Numbered from the stretch's first letter, positions 1 to 8,009 are shown. The stretch is DNA of 64,000 bases from Clostridiaceae bacterium BRH_c20a (GCA_000961765.1 LADT01000053.1:124001-188000), one strand, 5' to 3'. Notes: generated from the sequence alone by a model not told the origin. A program made the numbers and translations.

Positions 1-1
1 T

Positions 2-322
2 TTAGGTCTATTAATTATTATTTTAGGAAATGTAATCGATAATATTACCTCTTCCACAAATCTTTTTACACCTTTTGGCCTTACTAGTGCTACTTATGCT
101 TCTCTAGATTATTACCCTCTGCTTCCATATTTCGGGGTATTTCTTCTAGGAATGGCTCTGAAAAATATCTTCTATCTAAAAAAACAAAGTTTATTTAATT
201 TTTCCCTTCCATCTAATAACCCTATCAGTTTATTAGGGCAGCATTCTTTGCTTATATATTTAATTCATCAGCCCATAATTTTAGCTGTACTTTTTTTTAT
301 GCATAAGGTGGGATTATTGTAG
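2..322 (+). CDS. DUF1624 / heparan-glucosaminide acetyltransferase-like membrane protein, 3' end only
   Basis: The gene enters from the left edge; only the last 106 residues are visible, so the start and catalytic N-terminal part are missing. What is seen is hydrophobic and carries the block YYPLLPYFGVFLLGMAL followed near the end by LGQHSLLIYLIHQPI. Both are typical of the C-terminal half of DUF1624 proteins, multi-pass membrane proteins related to heparan-alpha-glucosaminide N-acetyltransferase that are thought to move acyl groups across the membrane. The TAG stop at 320-322 lies inside the first bases of an inverted-repeat element, so the last codons may differ from the ancestral end. It is the only plus-strand gene in the window. 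Family call fairly sure, substrate unknown. Confidence 0.75.
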   Translation, partial: LGLLIIILGNVIDNITSSTNLFTPFGLTSATYASLDYYPLLPYFGVFLLGMALKNIFYLKKQSLFNFSLPSNNPISLLGQHSLLIYLIHQPIILAVLFFMHKVGLL

Positions 323-390
323 GGGCGCCCATTGGGCGTCAGCATTTATCCAAAATTTTCCCCGACGGACGCGCATTGCGCGCCCCTACA
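318..390. repeat. Inverted-repeat element, copy 1 (73 bp)
   Basis: The ends are near-perfect inverted repeats: TGTAGGGGCGCCCATTGGGC at 318-337 and the complement of TGTAGGGGCGCGCATTGCGC at 371-390. Each end is itself palindromic (GCCCATTGGGC, GCGCATTGCGC), so the RNA could fold into a cruciform-like structure. A full copy lies at 46091-46177 and a half copy at 44447-44473. It resembles the short non-coding MITE/REP-type elements scattered in many Clostridia; it is too short for a transposase. Here it supplies the stop codon of the upstream gene. Confidence 0.8.
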
Positions 391-392
391 AG

Positions 393-424
393 AAAAAGGG
401 CTAGGCATTTGCCTAGCTCTTTTT
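393..424. terminator. Bidirectional terminator
   Basis: A-run, perfect stem GGGCTAGGC / GCCTAGCTC with a 4-nt ATTT loop, then a T-run. Because of the flanking A and T runs it can end transcription in both directions, closing the plus-strand DUF1624 gene and the minus-strand small ORF whose stop codon lies inside the stem. Confidence 0.8.
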
Positions 425-580
425 CTTGCCCTGTCCATCAACATCAATTTCCCGTACATTTTCAAACATTTTATGGGGATTCTTAGGATCAAAATCCTTC
501 CCGAATTCATATTTATCGGGTCCTTCCATGCTGAAAAAGCTTTTTTCCTTCTTTTCCTGCTTTTCCGGTTCTTTAACCAT
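413..580 (-). CDS. Small Lys/Glu-rich protein of unknown function (55 aa)
   Basis: A short reading frame with a perfect ribosome binding site AGGAGGTG five bases before ATG. The product begins MVKEPEKQEKKEKSFFSMEG and ends VDGQGKKKS: highly charged, Lys-rich at both ends, with no transmembrane segment, signal peptide or cysteine. It stops inside the shared terminator stem, as expected of the last gene in a transcription unit, and starts 64 bases after the hisA-like stop, so it may be the last gene of the yerC-hisA unit. I do not recognise a family. The strong RBS and the fit to the terminator make it more credible than the two longer overlapping frames in this spot. Confidence 0.65.
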   Translation of the reverse strand: MVKEPEKQEKKEKSFFSMEGPDKYEFGKDFDPKNPHKMFENVREIDVDGQGKKKS

Positions 581-644
581 AAAAACACCTCCTATTAGTT
601 ACTAATAGTATTATGAACTCATCAGGAGGTTATTCTATATTTGT

Positions 645-1364
645 TTACTTTATTTTCATAGCGTCTTTTAACTTTATGGCACCTGTATAGAGCGCCTTAC
701 CCACTATCACACCTTCTATACCAACCGATGCCAATTCAGCAATTTGCTTTAAATCCTCTAGAGAAGATACCCCGCCGGAAATAATAACTTTAAGGCCTGT
801 TTTTTCCGCTAATTCCTTGGCAACCTGAAGGTTAGGGCCCTTTAGAGAGCCATCACGGCGGGTATCATTAAAAACTACTCGCTCAACTCCTAGTTCCCTC
901 AAGCTTTGAGCGGTCTGATTTATAGACCAATCAGTTGGCTGATTCCAACCTTCTACAGCTACCATATTATTTCTACCTTCGATACCAACAGCAACTTGGT
1001 CGCCAAATTCTTTACAGGCTTGTCCAATTAACTTAGGTTCCCGAGCTGCAATTGCCGACAAGACAACCCTAGAAGCACCTGCTTCTAAAACATCTTCAAT
1101 ATGTTTTAAAGTACGGATACCACCCGATACTTGCAAAGGCATTTTTACAAAGTTTACTATTTCTTTAATGACTTCCAGACTTTCCGGTTGACCTCTAAAT
1201 GAACCGTCTAAGTCTGTAATGTGGAGCATACTTGCTCCTTGCTCCTTCCACCACCTGGCTACATCAATAGGGTCATAGTTATCTATTAATTCCTCCCAAG
1301 CATGCAAGGATAATAAATGAACAAACTTGCCACACCGTATATCCATGGCCGGTATGACCAACAA
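645..1364 (-). CDS. hisA: HisA-like phosphoribosyl isomerase, divergent
   Basis: A (beta/alpha)8 barrel of the HisA/HisF family. HisA isomerises ProFAR in histidine synthesis. With the TTG start at 1364 the conserved catalytic Asp falls at residue 8 (VIPAMD), as in HisA, and the RBS GGGAG sits 9 bases upstream; the TTG at 1373 abuts that RBS. Phosphate-binding blocks are intact: SGGIRTL near 80, SGGVSSL and GVIVGKALY near the end. Two oddities: the second catalytic position, Asp in HisA (GIDAR), is Glu129 here (GIEGR), and the usual QGD substrate loop after strand 1 is replaced by LLSLHAWEELIDNY. No other his genes are in view; its neighbour is a HisR/YerC-type regulator. Either a variant HisA or a paralogue with another substrate. 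Confidence 0.75.
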   Translation of the reverse strand: MLVIPAMDIRCGKFVHLLSLHAWEELIDNYDPIDVARWWKEQGASMLHITDLDGSFRGQPESLEVIKEIVNFVKMPLQVSGGIRTLKHIEDVLEAGASRVVLSAIAAREPKLIGQACKEFGDQVAVGIEGRNNMVAVEGWNQPTDWSINQTAQSLRELGVERVVFNDTRRDGSLKGPNLQVAKELAEKTGLKVIISGGVSSLEDLKQIAELASVGIEGVIVGKALYTGAIKLKDAMKIK

Positions 1365-1378
1365 ATCAACCAACTCCC

Positions 1379-1681
1379 TTATTTTTTATTCTCTTTTTTC
1401 AGTTTCTCCAAAATAAGCTTATACCCATCCGCCCCATAATTCAAGCATCTTTTTACCCTACTTATAGTTGCGGTACTGGCACCGGTTTCACTGGCAATAT
1501 CAGTATAAGTATTTTCCTCTGCCAACATTTTTGCAACCTCTAGCCTTTGGGCTATAGACTTGAGTTCACTTACAGTACAGATATCCTCAAAAAACTGGTA
1601 GCACTCTTCCTCACTTTCCAAAAGTAAAATTGCCTCAAAGAGCTTATCAGTAAAGTCATCTTTTAATTTACTATTATACAT
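1379..1681 (-). CDS. yerC: YerC/YecD family TrpR-like regulator (HisR type)
   Basis: A 100-residue protein matching the whole length of the YerC/YecD family: an N-terminal helical dimerisation part (KLFEAILLLESEEECYQFFEDIC) and a TrpR-type helix-turn-helix near 60-85 (YTDIASETGASTATISRVKR). YerC proteins of Firmicutes have been linked by comparative genomics to control of histidine genes (HisR), which fits the hisA-like gene that starts within its stop region: yerC ends TAA GGGAG and hisA begins 9 bases later. The pair is therefore almost certainly one transcript. Product is cytosolic; effector not visible from sequence. Confidence 0.85.
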   Translation of the reverse strand: MYNSKLKDDFTDKLFEAILLLESEEECYQFFEDICTVSELKSIAQRLEVAKMLAEENTYTDIASETGASTATISRVKRCLNYGADGYKLILEKLKKENKK

Positions 1682-1894
1682 ATCCTTTTCCGCCTTTCTG
1701 GATATTAATAAGAAAGATATTCTTTATAACTGATAATAATCCCTCTATTTTTTAGTTGTTAGTTGTTAGTGGCTAGTCTATTGTCTATCGACTTTGGTCT
1801 ATGGTCTATGGTCTATCTTTAATTTATAGTCTTAATCTAGCGAAGCGAAATCTTAATCTCAATCTTAATCTTAATCTCAATCTTAATACCTATT
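1682..1894. repeat. Repeat-rich spacer between chrA and yerC
   Basis: No gene. From about 1745 the spacer holds runs of short direct repeats: TTAGTTGT, GGTCTAT (three times), then CTTAATCT units repeated several times up to 1885. Embedded at 1834-1852 is AATCTAGCGAAGCGAAATC, a 19-bp word that recurs near 55 kb and 63.3 kb. The yerC promoter must lie near 1700-1750 but I see no clear consensus. Confidence 0.7.
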
Positions 1895-2434
1895 TTAATA
1901 TAAAATAACTCCGCTGATTGCTGCTAAAACAATTAAAAGAATAGGATGAAGCTTAAATTTATAAACTCCAATAAAGGCCGCACCGGCAATAAGAATACTT
2001 ATCCAATCCAAACCCATAAAACCAGTAGCAGATATAAGAACTGTCTTACCCACAAAGATGGCAGCTAATAATATTAAACTTACTACAACTGGCCTAATAC
2101 CGTAGAGAAGACCCCGCATTACTGGATGGCTATTGAATTTATTGACTGCTTTTGAGAGCAATAATACTATAATAAAAGTTGGAAACACTACACCAATTGT
2201 ACTTACAAGAGAACCATAAAAACCTGCGACCTTAAAACCTACAAAAGTTGCGGAATTTACTGCAATTGGCCCCGGAGTAGTTTCCGCAACAGCTATTATA
2301 TCAATAAACTGCTGGGCAGTTAACCAATTATTTACTTCAATCTCTTTTTGGATAAGAGGGATCATTGCATATCCGCCGCCAAAGCTAAATAAACCAATCT
2401 TAACGAAGGAGAAAAATAATTGTAAATATACCAC
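1895..2434 (-). CDS. chrA: Chromate-type transporter, half-size subunit (ChrA-like)
   Basis: Short-chain CHR family protein of about 180 residues with roughly six membrane segments and the family signature FSFGGGYAMIPLI near the N-terminus, followed by AETTPGPIAVNSATFVG. CHR proteins export chromate or related oxyanions; in Firmicutes they occur as pairs of half-size proteins that form a heteromer. The GTG start at 2434, one base after the stop of the upstream half and 5 bases after AAAGG, gives the usual short N-terminus; ATG 2458 and TTG 2467 in the same frame have no good RBS. Translationally coupled to the partner gene. True substrate cannot be inferred. Confidence 0.82.
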   Translation of the reverse strand: MVYLQLFFSFVKIGLFSFGGGYAMIPLIQKEIEVNNWLTAQQFIDIIAVAETTPGPIAVNSATFVGFKVAGFYGSLVSTIGVVFPTFIIVLLLSKAVNKFNSHPVMRGLLYGIRPVVVSLILLAAIFVGKTVLISATGFMGLDWISILIAGAAFIGVYKFKLHPILLIVLAAISGVILY

Positions 2435-2435
2435 G

Positions 2436-2996
2436 TTAACCTTTACCCCCGCACTCATAGTTGACAATATATTTCATATATATAACATATCCAGCCGCCC
2501 CACCACCTATTATTGCTATAATGGGGTGAATATTAAAGATGATAAGAGCAAATAATGCTGCTACGGCTATAATAAGGGTCCAATGGTCAATAATACAAGG
2601 CCTATAGAGCTTGATGACCGCAGCCATAATTAAAGAAACAACTACTGCTCTTATACCCGTAAACATTTTTTCTAATAATTGATTATCCCCATATTTAATA
2701 AGCAAGCCAGCCAGACTCAAAATAATTAAAAATGACGGCAGCACAACACCTAAGGTTGCCGCTAATGCTCCCCTAAATCCAAAAATTCGATACCCAATAA
2801 AAGTTGATGCATTAACAGCAATGGCCCCCGGTACTGTCTGGGCTAATGCTAACAAATCCACAATATCCTCTTCTTTTACCCAGTTCTTGTTATAACAAAC
2901 CTCAGTTTGGATTAAGGGAATCATAGCATAGCCCCCTCCAAAAGTAAAAGCACCTATCTTAAAAAATGTTATAAATAATTCCCATAAAATTCGCAT
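2436..2996 (-). CDS. chrA: Chromate-type transporter, half-size subunit (ChrA-like)
   Basis: Partner half of the CHR pair, with signature FTFGGGYAMIPLIQTE and AQTVPGAIAVNASTFIGYR, and about six membrane helices. The start ATG at 2996 is preceded by GAGGGAGATATCGTT; the frame stays open for 20 codons upstream, but those lack an RBS and are hydrophilic, unlike the family. It begins 47 bases after the enolase-superfamily gene and may share its transcript. Pairs of this kind (as YwrA/YwrB in Bacillus) work together; a role in anion export is family knowledge, not shown here. Confidence 0.82.
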   Translation of the reverse strand: MRILWELFITFFKIGAFTFGGGYAMIPLIQTEVCYNKNWVKEEDIVDLLALAQTVPGAIAVNASTFIGYRIFGFRGALAATLGVVLPSFLIILSLAGLLIKYGDNQLLEKMFTGIRAVVVSLIMAAVIKLYRPCIIDHWTLIIAVAALFALIIFNIHPIIAIIGGGAAGYVIYMKYIVNYECGGKG

Positions 2997-3042
2997 AACG
3001 ATATCTCCCTCAAATATATTCAGCTTATAATATTTTAGCGAA

Positions 3043-4125
3043 TCAACATATTTCATACCTTGAAATTCTTTCCTCGTCCCACTCCATACCGAAGCCCGGC
3101 CTATCTGGTACTTTTACCATACCCTCAGTACATTCAAGTGGCTCTCTAAACAATGGGCTAGCCCAGGTCATCCATTCTAACCTTTCAGAACTATTTAATC
3201 CCGCCAAAAGGTGGGCAGCAAATTCAGGGAATAAGTGGACAGAAATCTTAACATTATAACTTTCTGTAAAACATACAATTCTTTTCCATCCTGAAATACC
3301 ACCGGTTCTTTGTAAATCCGGAGTATAGATATCAGCTGCCTTAGCTTGTAGATAGGTTTGAAAAGAGCGTACGCCATACAAATTTTCGCCTGTGGTAATA
3401 GAAATTGGTAGTGACTTAATAAGTTCAATATAACCCTCTAGATTATTAGCATCAATGGGTTCCTCTAGCCAGTAGAGATCCAAAGAATTAAGCTCAGAGG
3501 CTATATCCTGAGTTTTTTTTACTGTCCATCCCTGATTAACATCACCTAGAATATCCACTTTCTCTCCCACGGCTTTTCGTATCTCCGTTAACACATTAAT
3601 ATCCTCTATTTGATTAATCCGACCTAACCTCATCTTCATAGCTTTAAAACCCTGCCCAGCGAAGTTTTCAGCTTGTTGTACAGCCTCTGCCGATGATACT
3701 AACCAAAGCCCCTGGCTAGCATAGGCTTCTATGGAAGTGCGATGACCGCCTAATAAACGATATACCGGTTGGCTCATGCTTTTGGCTAGAATATCCCATA
3801 AAGCTATATCTACCATAGATAAAGCAAAAGTTATAATGCCTTGATGCCCTAATAGCTTGGTAGTGTCCCACATTTTTTTCCATATCTTTTCAATAAACCG
3901 TGGTTCCTCATCTCTTATTACTGTTTTCAGAAATTCCAAACAAGCCCGTATGGCATTAGCACCAGGAACATGAAAGGCTTGAGCATATGAAATTCCTATA
4001 ATTCCTTCATCGGTAACAACATCCAACAATACAAAAACAACTTCTTCCGATTGTCTAACACAAGAAACTACAGGATACTCAACAGGTATAGAAACAGTTC
4101 TGTGCTTTAAATCTATAATTTTCAA
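3043..4125 (-). CDS. Mandelate racemase/muconate lactonizing enzyme family protein (sugar-acid dehydratase-like)
   Basis: Enolase-superfamily enzyme. With the TTG start at 4125 (RBS AAAGGAG 11 bases upstream) the functional residues fall exactly at mandelate racemase numbering: K164 (KMR motif), D195 (GDVNQGW), E221 (LEEP), E247 (TGEN), D270 and H297 (SVHLFPE). D195, E221 and E247 are the Mg ligands and H297-D270 the base dyad. Lys166, the second base of mandelate racemase, is Arg here. In MR-group enzymes these residues abstract the proton alpha to a carboxylate, most often for dehydration of acid sugars. Next to a TRAP importer and sugar enzymes, an aldonate or uronate-type dehydratase is likeliest. 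The ATG at 4152 has no RBS. Confidence 0.82.
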   Translation of the reverse strand: MKIIDLKHRTVSIPVEYPVVSCVRQSEEVVFVLLDVVTDEGIIGISYAQAFHVPGANAIRACLEFLKTVIRDEEPRFIEKIWKKMWDTTKLLGHQGIITFALSMVDIALWDILAKSMSQPVYRLLGGHRTSIEAYASQGLWLVSSAEAVQQAENFAGQGFKAMKMRLGRINQIEDINVLTEIRKAVGEKVDILGDVNQGWTVKKTQDIASELNSLDLYWLEEPIDANNLEGYIELIKSLPISITTGENLYGVRSFQTYLQAKAADIYTPDLQRTGGISGWKRIVCFTESYNVKISVHLFPEFAAHLLAGLNSSERLEWMTWASPLFREPLECTEGMVKVPDRPGFGMEWDEERISRYEIC

Positions 4126-4177
4126 AGCCCAGTTCACTCCTTTCAGAAACATGTTATTTTCTTAAATAGCCTATTAA

Positions 4178-6226
4178 TTAACTATCTTTATTTGGTTCGT
4201 GTGCCCACATAGCAGAAGGATTTGCATGCTCATACATCCAATATTTAAAACTAATGGACTCATCTACTTGCTTGTTGATTATTGGAGACCCTTTAATTCC
4301 TTTTGTCAAATCTTCAAGACGCAAATTGTATATCCAGGAATAATCAATACCATTACAGCGGCTTACTAAATAATTGAAAAACTTATATCTGCCTCTATCT
4401 TCACTCTTTTCGGCCAATTTACGCATTGACCATATATCACTTAGACCTGCACCAAAGAAATAGCTTTCTCCGCTTCCCACTTTATTTCGGGTTAATCCTA
4501 CACTGCCATCTTTATAAAAGCCTATAGACTCACCATCATTATTCAATTCTAACACAAATCTTTTTCCATATGGTAAAATATCCACTACAAAATCACTCCT
4601 ACATAAAAGGGCAGATTCTTGACAATTAGCTTCATTCATATTATTGATTCCAAATAAAAGGGCACGGTATTTTCTACATTCCTCTCCATTTGCAAGATAA
4701 CTAAACCCCATAGGGTCAGTACAGACAATCAAACCGCCATTGGAAATATAGTTAAAAAGCATCTCACATAATTTTTCCTCTACAAATTCCGCAGCAGGTA
4801 TAACTAGCATTTTGTAATCATTAAACGTTTTATCTCCATTTAAAATTTGATCATCGGAAACAAATCCTGACCATACACCGGCCTCTACTAATTCAATATA
4901 TGCTGAAAATACTTTAGACCATCCTCCAATTAGGCAGCTGCCCATATTAACCAAAATCCCCACTTCAGGATTAGGTGGCAAAAAGCGCGGTGTCCGAGAA
5001 AGTTCATTAGCAATTTCTAATGATGTTTCCCAGCGCAGCTTCGGAAGAGTTGATTCATCAGGATTTCCATAGCATAAGCCACTATAACCGCAAGGATCAT
5101 TTTGCACTGATTTAAAATCTTGTAACCAGATGTAATACCCCCAGCACCCCGCCTGTGCTGCTTGACTATACCATGCGCGGACAGTATCAGGTGTAGGTAC
5201 TATTCTCATGCCTGCAGCAGCATTATTAATCCTTACGCTAACCATAGGATCTTTTCCTACCAAGTCTTTAATTAAGCGTGTTGCATATCGCGAATAGTGA
5301 TTCCATCCAAATTTTGAGTCCAATAGACCCGGCCGGGTATTAGTTCCAGGATGGTCAAAGGTCTTGCCTAACATTACATAATCAGCAGGAGTATCAAACT
5401 CCACATTTGTAATAAATGTACCTTTATAATATTTTTTTATCATTTCACCCTTTAAGGTCACTAGTCTTGTCCATTTGCGATTAATCCACTTCCAAAAAAC
5501 GATTCTCTTTGCCTTATCATAAGAACTAACTGATGAGCCCAATGGCAAATTAAATCCATGCTCTTCTCTAAATTCTTTATTAACTGCAGCAAAATCTTCT
5601 AAGCATTTTGTTATAAATGATGTTAGAGGACTATCATCAAACATTACTCCCAGTGTTATCCATAACTGCTCTGGATCATCAATGTAGTCTTCACCAGTAA
5701 ATTGCCCTAATTTGGTAAGATATTTTTTTTGATATTCAAGCTCCTTTATATATGCTTTGCAAAATTCTTCTTCCTCATTTTTTAAATAATATAATTGCAT
5801 CCCGTACCCAGGCGCATATATAGTATGTTTAAGCCCATATTTTTTACAGATTAAAGCGCTTTCCAGTTTATCAGTACCTGGAGCATCTGTATATTTAATA
5901 CCACTATGAGAAAGTATTTTTCCTATTTCATCAGGAGAAAAAAAAGTGCCTCGAGTTGCGCCCCCTAGCCTAAACCCATAGTTTTCCTGTTCAGATTGAA
6001 AGGCTTCAATTTTCACAGGTATAGAAGTCTCCTTCATCTTAAAGTTATATGATTTGTATTTTCCAAAATCAGTATCTAGTCTTGGTACCCTTTCATAACC
6101 GCAAATATCGTAAAGATAATAATCTTCTTTAACATTTTCATATGTCCCAAGTCCCTCTAAAGTTAACTCATTAATTATTTCAGGCGTCAAAGCCTGCTCC
6201 GTCTCACTTCTTCTAGTACCTATCAT
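4178..6226 (-). CDS. Glycoside hydrolase-like protein with C-terminal glutaminase-fold (beta-galactosidase trimerisation-like) domain
   Basis: A 682-residue soluble protein without signal peptide. The first ~430 residues look like a TIM-barrel: aromatic- and acid-rich blocks such as FITNVEFDTPADYV, SVRINNAAAGMRIVPTP and a Trp-rich strand GCWGYYIWLQDF, a pattern seen in family 42-type and related glycosidases. Residues ~430-530 (EVGILVNMGSCLIGGW ... YKMLVIPAAEFVEEKL ... NYISNGGLIVCTDP) resemble the trimerisation domain of GH42, a class I glutaminase-like fold lacking catalysis. I cannot identify the catalytic acids. RBS AAGGAGAC precedes the ATG. Possibly cleaves the imported oligosaccharide or glycoside; substrate unknown. 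Followed by the enolase-family gene. Confidence 0.5.
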   Translation of the reverse strand: MIGTRRSETEQALTPEIINELTLEGLGTYENVKEDYYLYDICGYERVPRLDTDFGKYKSYNFKMKETSIPVKIEAFQSEQENYGFRLGGATRGTFFSPDEIGKILSHSGIKYTDAPGTDKLESALICKKYGLKHTIYAPGYGMQLYYLKNEEEEFCKAYIKELEYQKKYLTKLGQFTGEDYIDDPEQLWITLGVMFDDSPLTSFITKCLEDFAAVNKEFREEHGFNLPLGSSVSSYDKAKRIVFWKWINRKWTRLVTLKGEMIKKYYKGTFITNVEFDTPADYVMLGKTFDHPGTNTRPGLLDSKFGWNHYSRYATRLIKDLVGKDPMVSVRINNAAAGMRIVPTPDTVRAWYSQAAQAGCWGYYIWLQDFKSVQNDPCGYSGLCYGNPDESTLPKLRWETSLEIANELSRTPRFLPPNPEVGILVNMGSCLIGGWSKVFSAYIELVEAGVWSGFVSDDQILNGDKTFNDYKMLVIPAAEFVEEKLCEMLFNYISNGGLIVCTDPMGFSYLANGEECRKYRALLFGINNMNEANCQESALLCRSDFVVDILPYGKRFVLELNNDGESIGFYKDGSVGLTRNKVGSGESYFFGAGLSDIWSMRKLAEKSEDRGRYKFFNYLVSRCNGIDYSWIYNLRLEDLTKGIKGSPIINKQVDESISFKYWMYEHANPSAMWAHEPNKDS

Positions 6227-6357
6227 ATCTTATATCTTGTCTCCTTCCGTTTGAGTTCATCAAATCCCTTATGAGATTTAGAAAAGGAAGACCACAGGCT
6301 TTTGTAATGGCCCATGGTCTAGAGTGGGGGTAGGAAATTTTCGAGAAATATATTTAG

Positions 6358-7275
6358 CTAAATTATTAGCGTATCTTTGGCCTTATTTTCGTCTTCTTTC
6401 GGACACAACTTTTGATTTCTCTGGCCGTAAGAAATTATTAACACCCCAATGATAATTAATGTAAGACCTTTTATTTGCATCAAGCTTATACTTTCATTCA
6501 ATAAACTCATTCCCAATAATAGGTTCACTCCTGGAATAATTAAGTAAATGGAGCGTACTAGCCAGGTCGGGAGTAAATTTAGCCCTTTATAATATGTTAC
6601 AAATATAAGCCCCTGAAGAATAATTGCAAAAATAATTAAGACCTTATATGAAAATATCCCAACTACAAAGTAAAATCTGTTTGTGAATAGTATAGTTAGG
6701 AAAAACAAAATAGCACATACACCTGAATTTGCTAAAGCAATTAAAGAGCGGGGTATAGAATTTAATTTATACCTAATAATGACCGCATTAAGAGACAAAA
6801 AAATCACACTTAATAATAATAAAAAATCTCCTTTATTAAACCTAAATTCTGAGAAATTCATATCTAATACCATAAAAATACCAATAAAAAGTACCCCAAA
6901 TGCAAACCAGTCAATTTTCGATAATTTTTCTCCGAAAAACATATAGCCTAATAATGCAGTAAATAATACATCAGATCGTGCAAGTACTGCAGCATTTATT
7001 GATGTGCTTAATTGAAGACCTAAATATACCAGTGAGTTAATACTAAAGCCAAAAATGCCGACAACTAAAAGATATAAATAATTTTCTTTAATTAACTCAA
7101 ATATTTTTTTATATCCAAAGTTATATAGTAAATAAACAACCAGATAACTTGCAACCCCAGTCATAAGTACAAATCCAAAAGCAAAAGAATCTGTATTAGC
7201 TAAAACCACTTTACTGACTGTTATTAATGTCGCTGTGCATAAAGCCGATACCAGAGTCCACCAAATACCTTTCAA
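6358..7275 (-). CDS. EamA/DMT family transporter
   Basis: A 305-residue protein of about ten hydrophobic helices arranged as two EamA repeats; the first repeat ends near residue 140 (SKIDWFAFGVLFIGIFMVLDM) and the second near 290 (ISLMQIKGLTLIIIGVLIISYG), the usual end-of-repeat pattern. DMT transporters export or import small metabolites such as amino acids, sugars or nucleotide sugars. The ATG overlaps the cutC stop by four bases (ATGA), so it is co-translated with the catabolic cluster and may export an intermediate or by-product. Substrate not deducible. Confidence 0.85.
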   Translation of the reverse strand: MKGIWWTLVSALCTATLITVSKVVLANTDSFAFGFVLMTGVASYLVVYLLYNFGYKKIFELIKENYLYLLVVGIFGFSINSLVYLGLQLSTSINAAVLARSDVLFTALLGYMFFGEKLSKIDWFAFGVLFIGIFMVLDMNFSEFRFNKGDFLLLLSVIFLSLNAVIIRYKLNSIPRSLIALANSGVCAILFFLTILFTNRFYFVVGIFSYKVLIIFAIILQGLIFVTYYKGLNLLPTWLVRSIYLIIPGVNLLLGMSLLNESISLMQIKGLTLIIIGVLIISYGQRNQKLCPKEDENKAKDTLII

Positions 7276-7979
7276 TTATTACACCACTCTTTTGCAAGAG
7301 AATCCAATACTCCTCTAGCCCTTAAAACTTTCTCTCCTTGGACATCTTTCAAAGGGTCTTTGGCAGCTCTAACACCTAGTCCTAAATGTATTTCTTTACT
7401 TAACGGAGTCTTTCTAATAAAATCCATCAAATTTTCAGCATCCAAGCCTACCCCAGGCATAAAAATCATATGCTGATACTTTTTATGTAAACAATTCAAC
7501 ATTTCTAGTCCTAAAAAGCTATTCTCACCCCGTCCAGATGTTAATATTCTTTTGATGCCTAAATTTGTGAGAGTCTGAATTGTATGATCTAAATCACTAC
7601 ATTCATCAAAGACACGGTGGAATGTAATATCCAATCCAGTACTTTTTGCTAACAGCCTGTTAAGGGCAGTAACATTTACTTTTTTATCCGTCCCCAGAAC
7701 TCCCAATACTATTCCTGCCAAACCAATCTTTTTAACAACTTCAATGTCTCTTTCCATAATATCAATTTCTTCGTCGCTATAAACAAAGTTACCGCCCTTA
7801 GGCCGAATCATGACCATAACAGGTATCTTGGCAACTTTTTTCACCTGTTCTATTAGTCCTAAGCTAGGGGTTAGGCCCCCTTCACTGAACCCTGAAACTA
7901 ACTCTAGTCTATCTGCTCCATTCTCCTGAGCAACAATTACATCTTTCGGTGTGCTTGCTATTATTTCGAGAGTGTACAT
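7272..7979 (-). CDS. cutC: CutC family TIM-barrel protein
   Basis: Full-length CutC (235 aa) with the family blocks MYTLEIIASTPKDVIVAQENGADRLEL (start of barrel), GGLTPSLGLI, PVMVMIRPKGGNFVYS, DITFHRVFDEC and ILTSGRG. CutC was named for copper tolerance in E. coli, but that role is disputed and the barrel looks enzymatic. In this window it sits between the TRAP transporter genes and a DMT exporter in a sugar-type operon, a context that favours a metabolic function over copper homeostasis. It starts 30 bases after dctM and overlaps the next gene by four bases. Confidence 0.85.
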   Translation of the reverse strand: MYTLEIIASTPKDVIVAQENGADRLELVSGFSEGGLTPSLGLIEQVKKVAKIPVMVMIRPKGGNFVYSDEEIDIMERDIEVVKKIGLAGIVLGVLGTDKKVNVTALNRLLAKSTGLDITFHRVFDECSDLDHTIQTLTNLGIKRILTSGRGENSFLGLEMLNCLHKKYQHMIFMPGVGLDAENLMDFIRKTPLSKEIHLGLGVRAAKDPLKDVQGEKVLRARGVLDSLAKEWCNN

Positions 7980-8009
7980 ATCACTACATCCTTTATCACT
8001 AAAATAGAG

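Noticed and set aside
346-588. 80-codon minus-strand frame in another phase at the same place
   Set aside because: Runs through the terminator and the repeat, and its ATG is set badly to the RBS compared with the frame at 580.
332-598. 88-codon plus-strand frame overlapping the small ORF
   Set aside because: Starts inside the inverted-repeat element, has no RBS and crosses the terminator; the minus-strand 55-residue frame with AGGAGGTG is far better.
3195-3428. 77-codon minus-strand frame inside the enolase-family gene
   Set aside because: Out-of-frame shadow of a gene whose catalytic residues are all in the longer frame.
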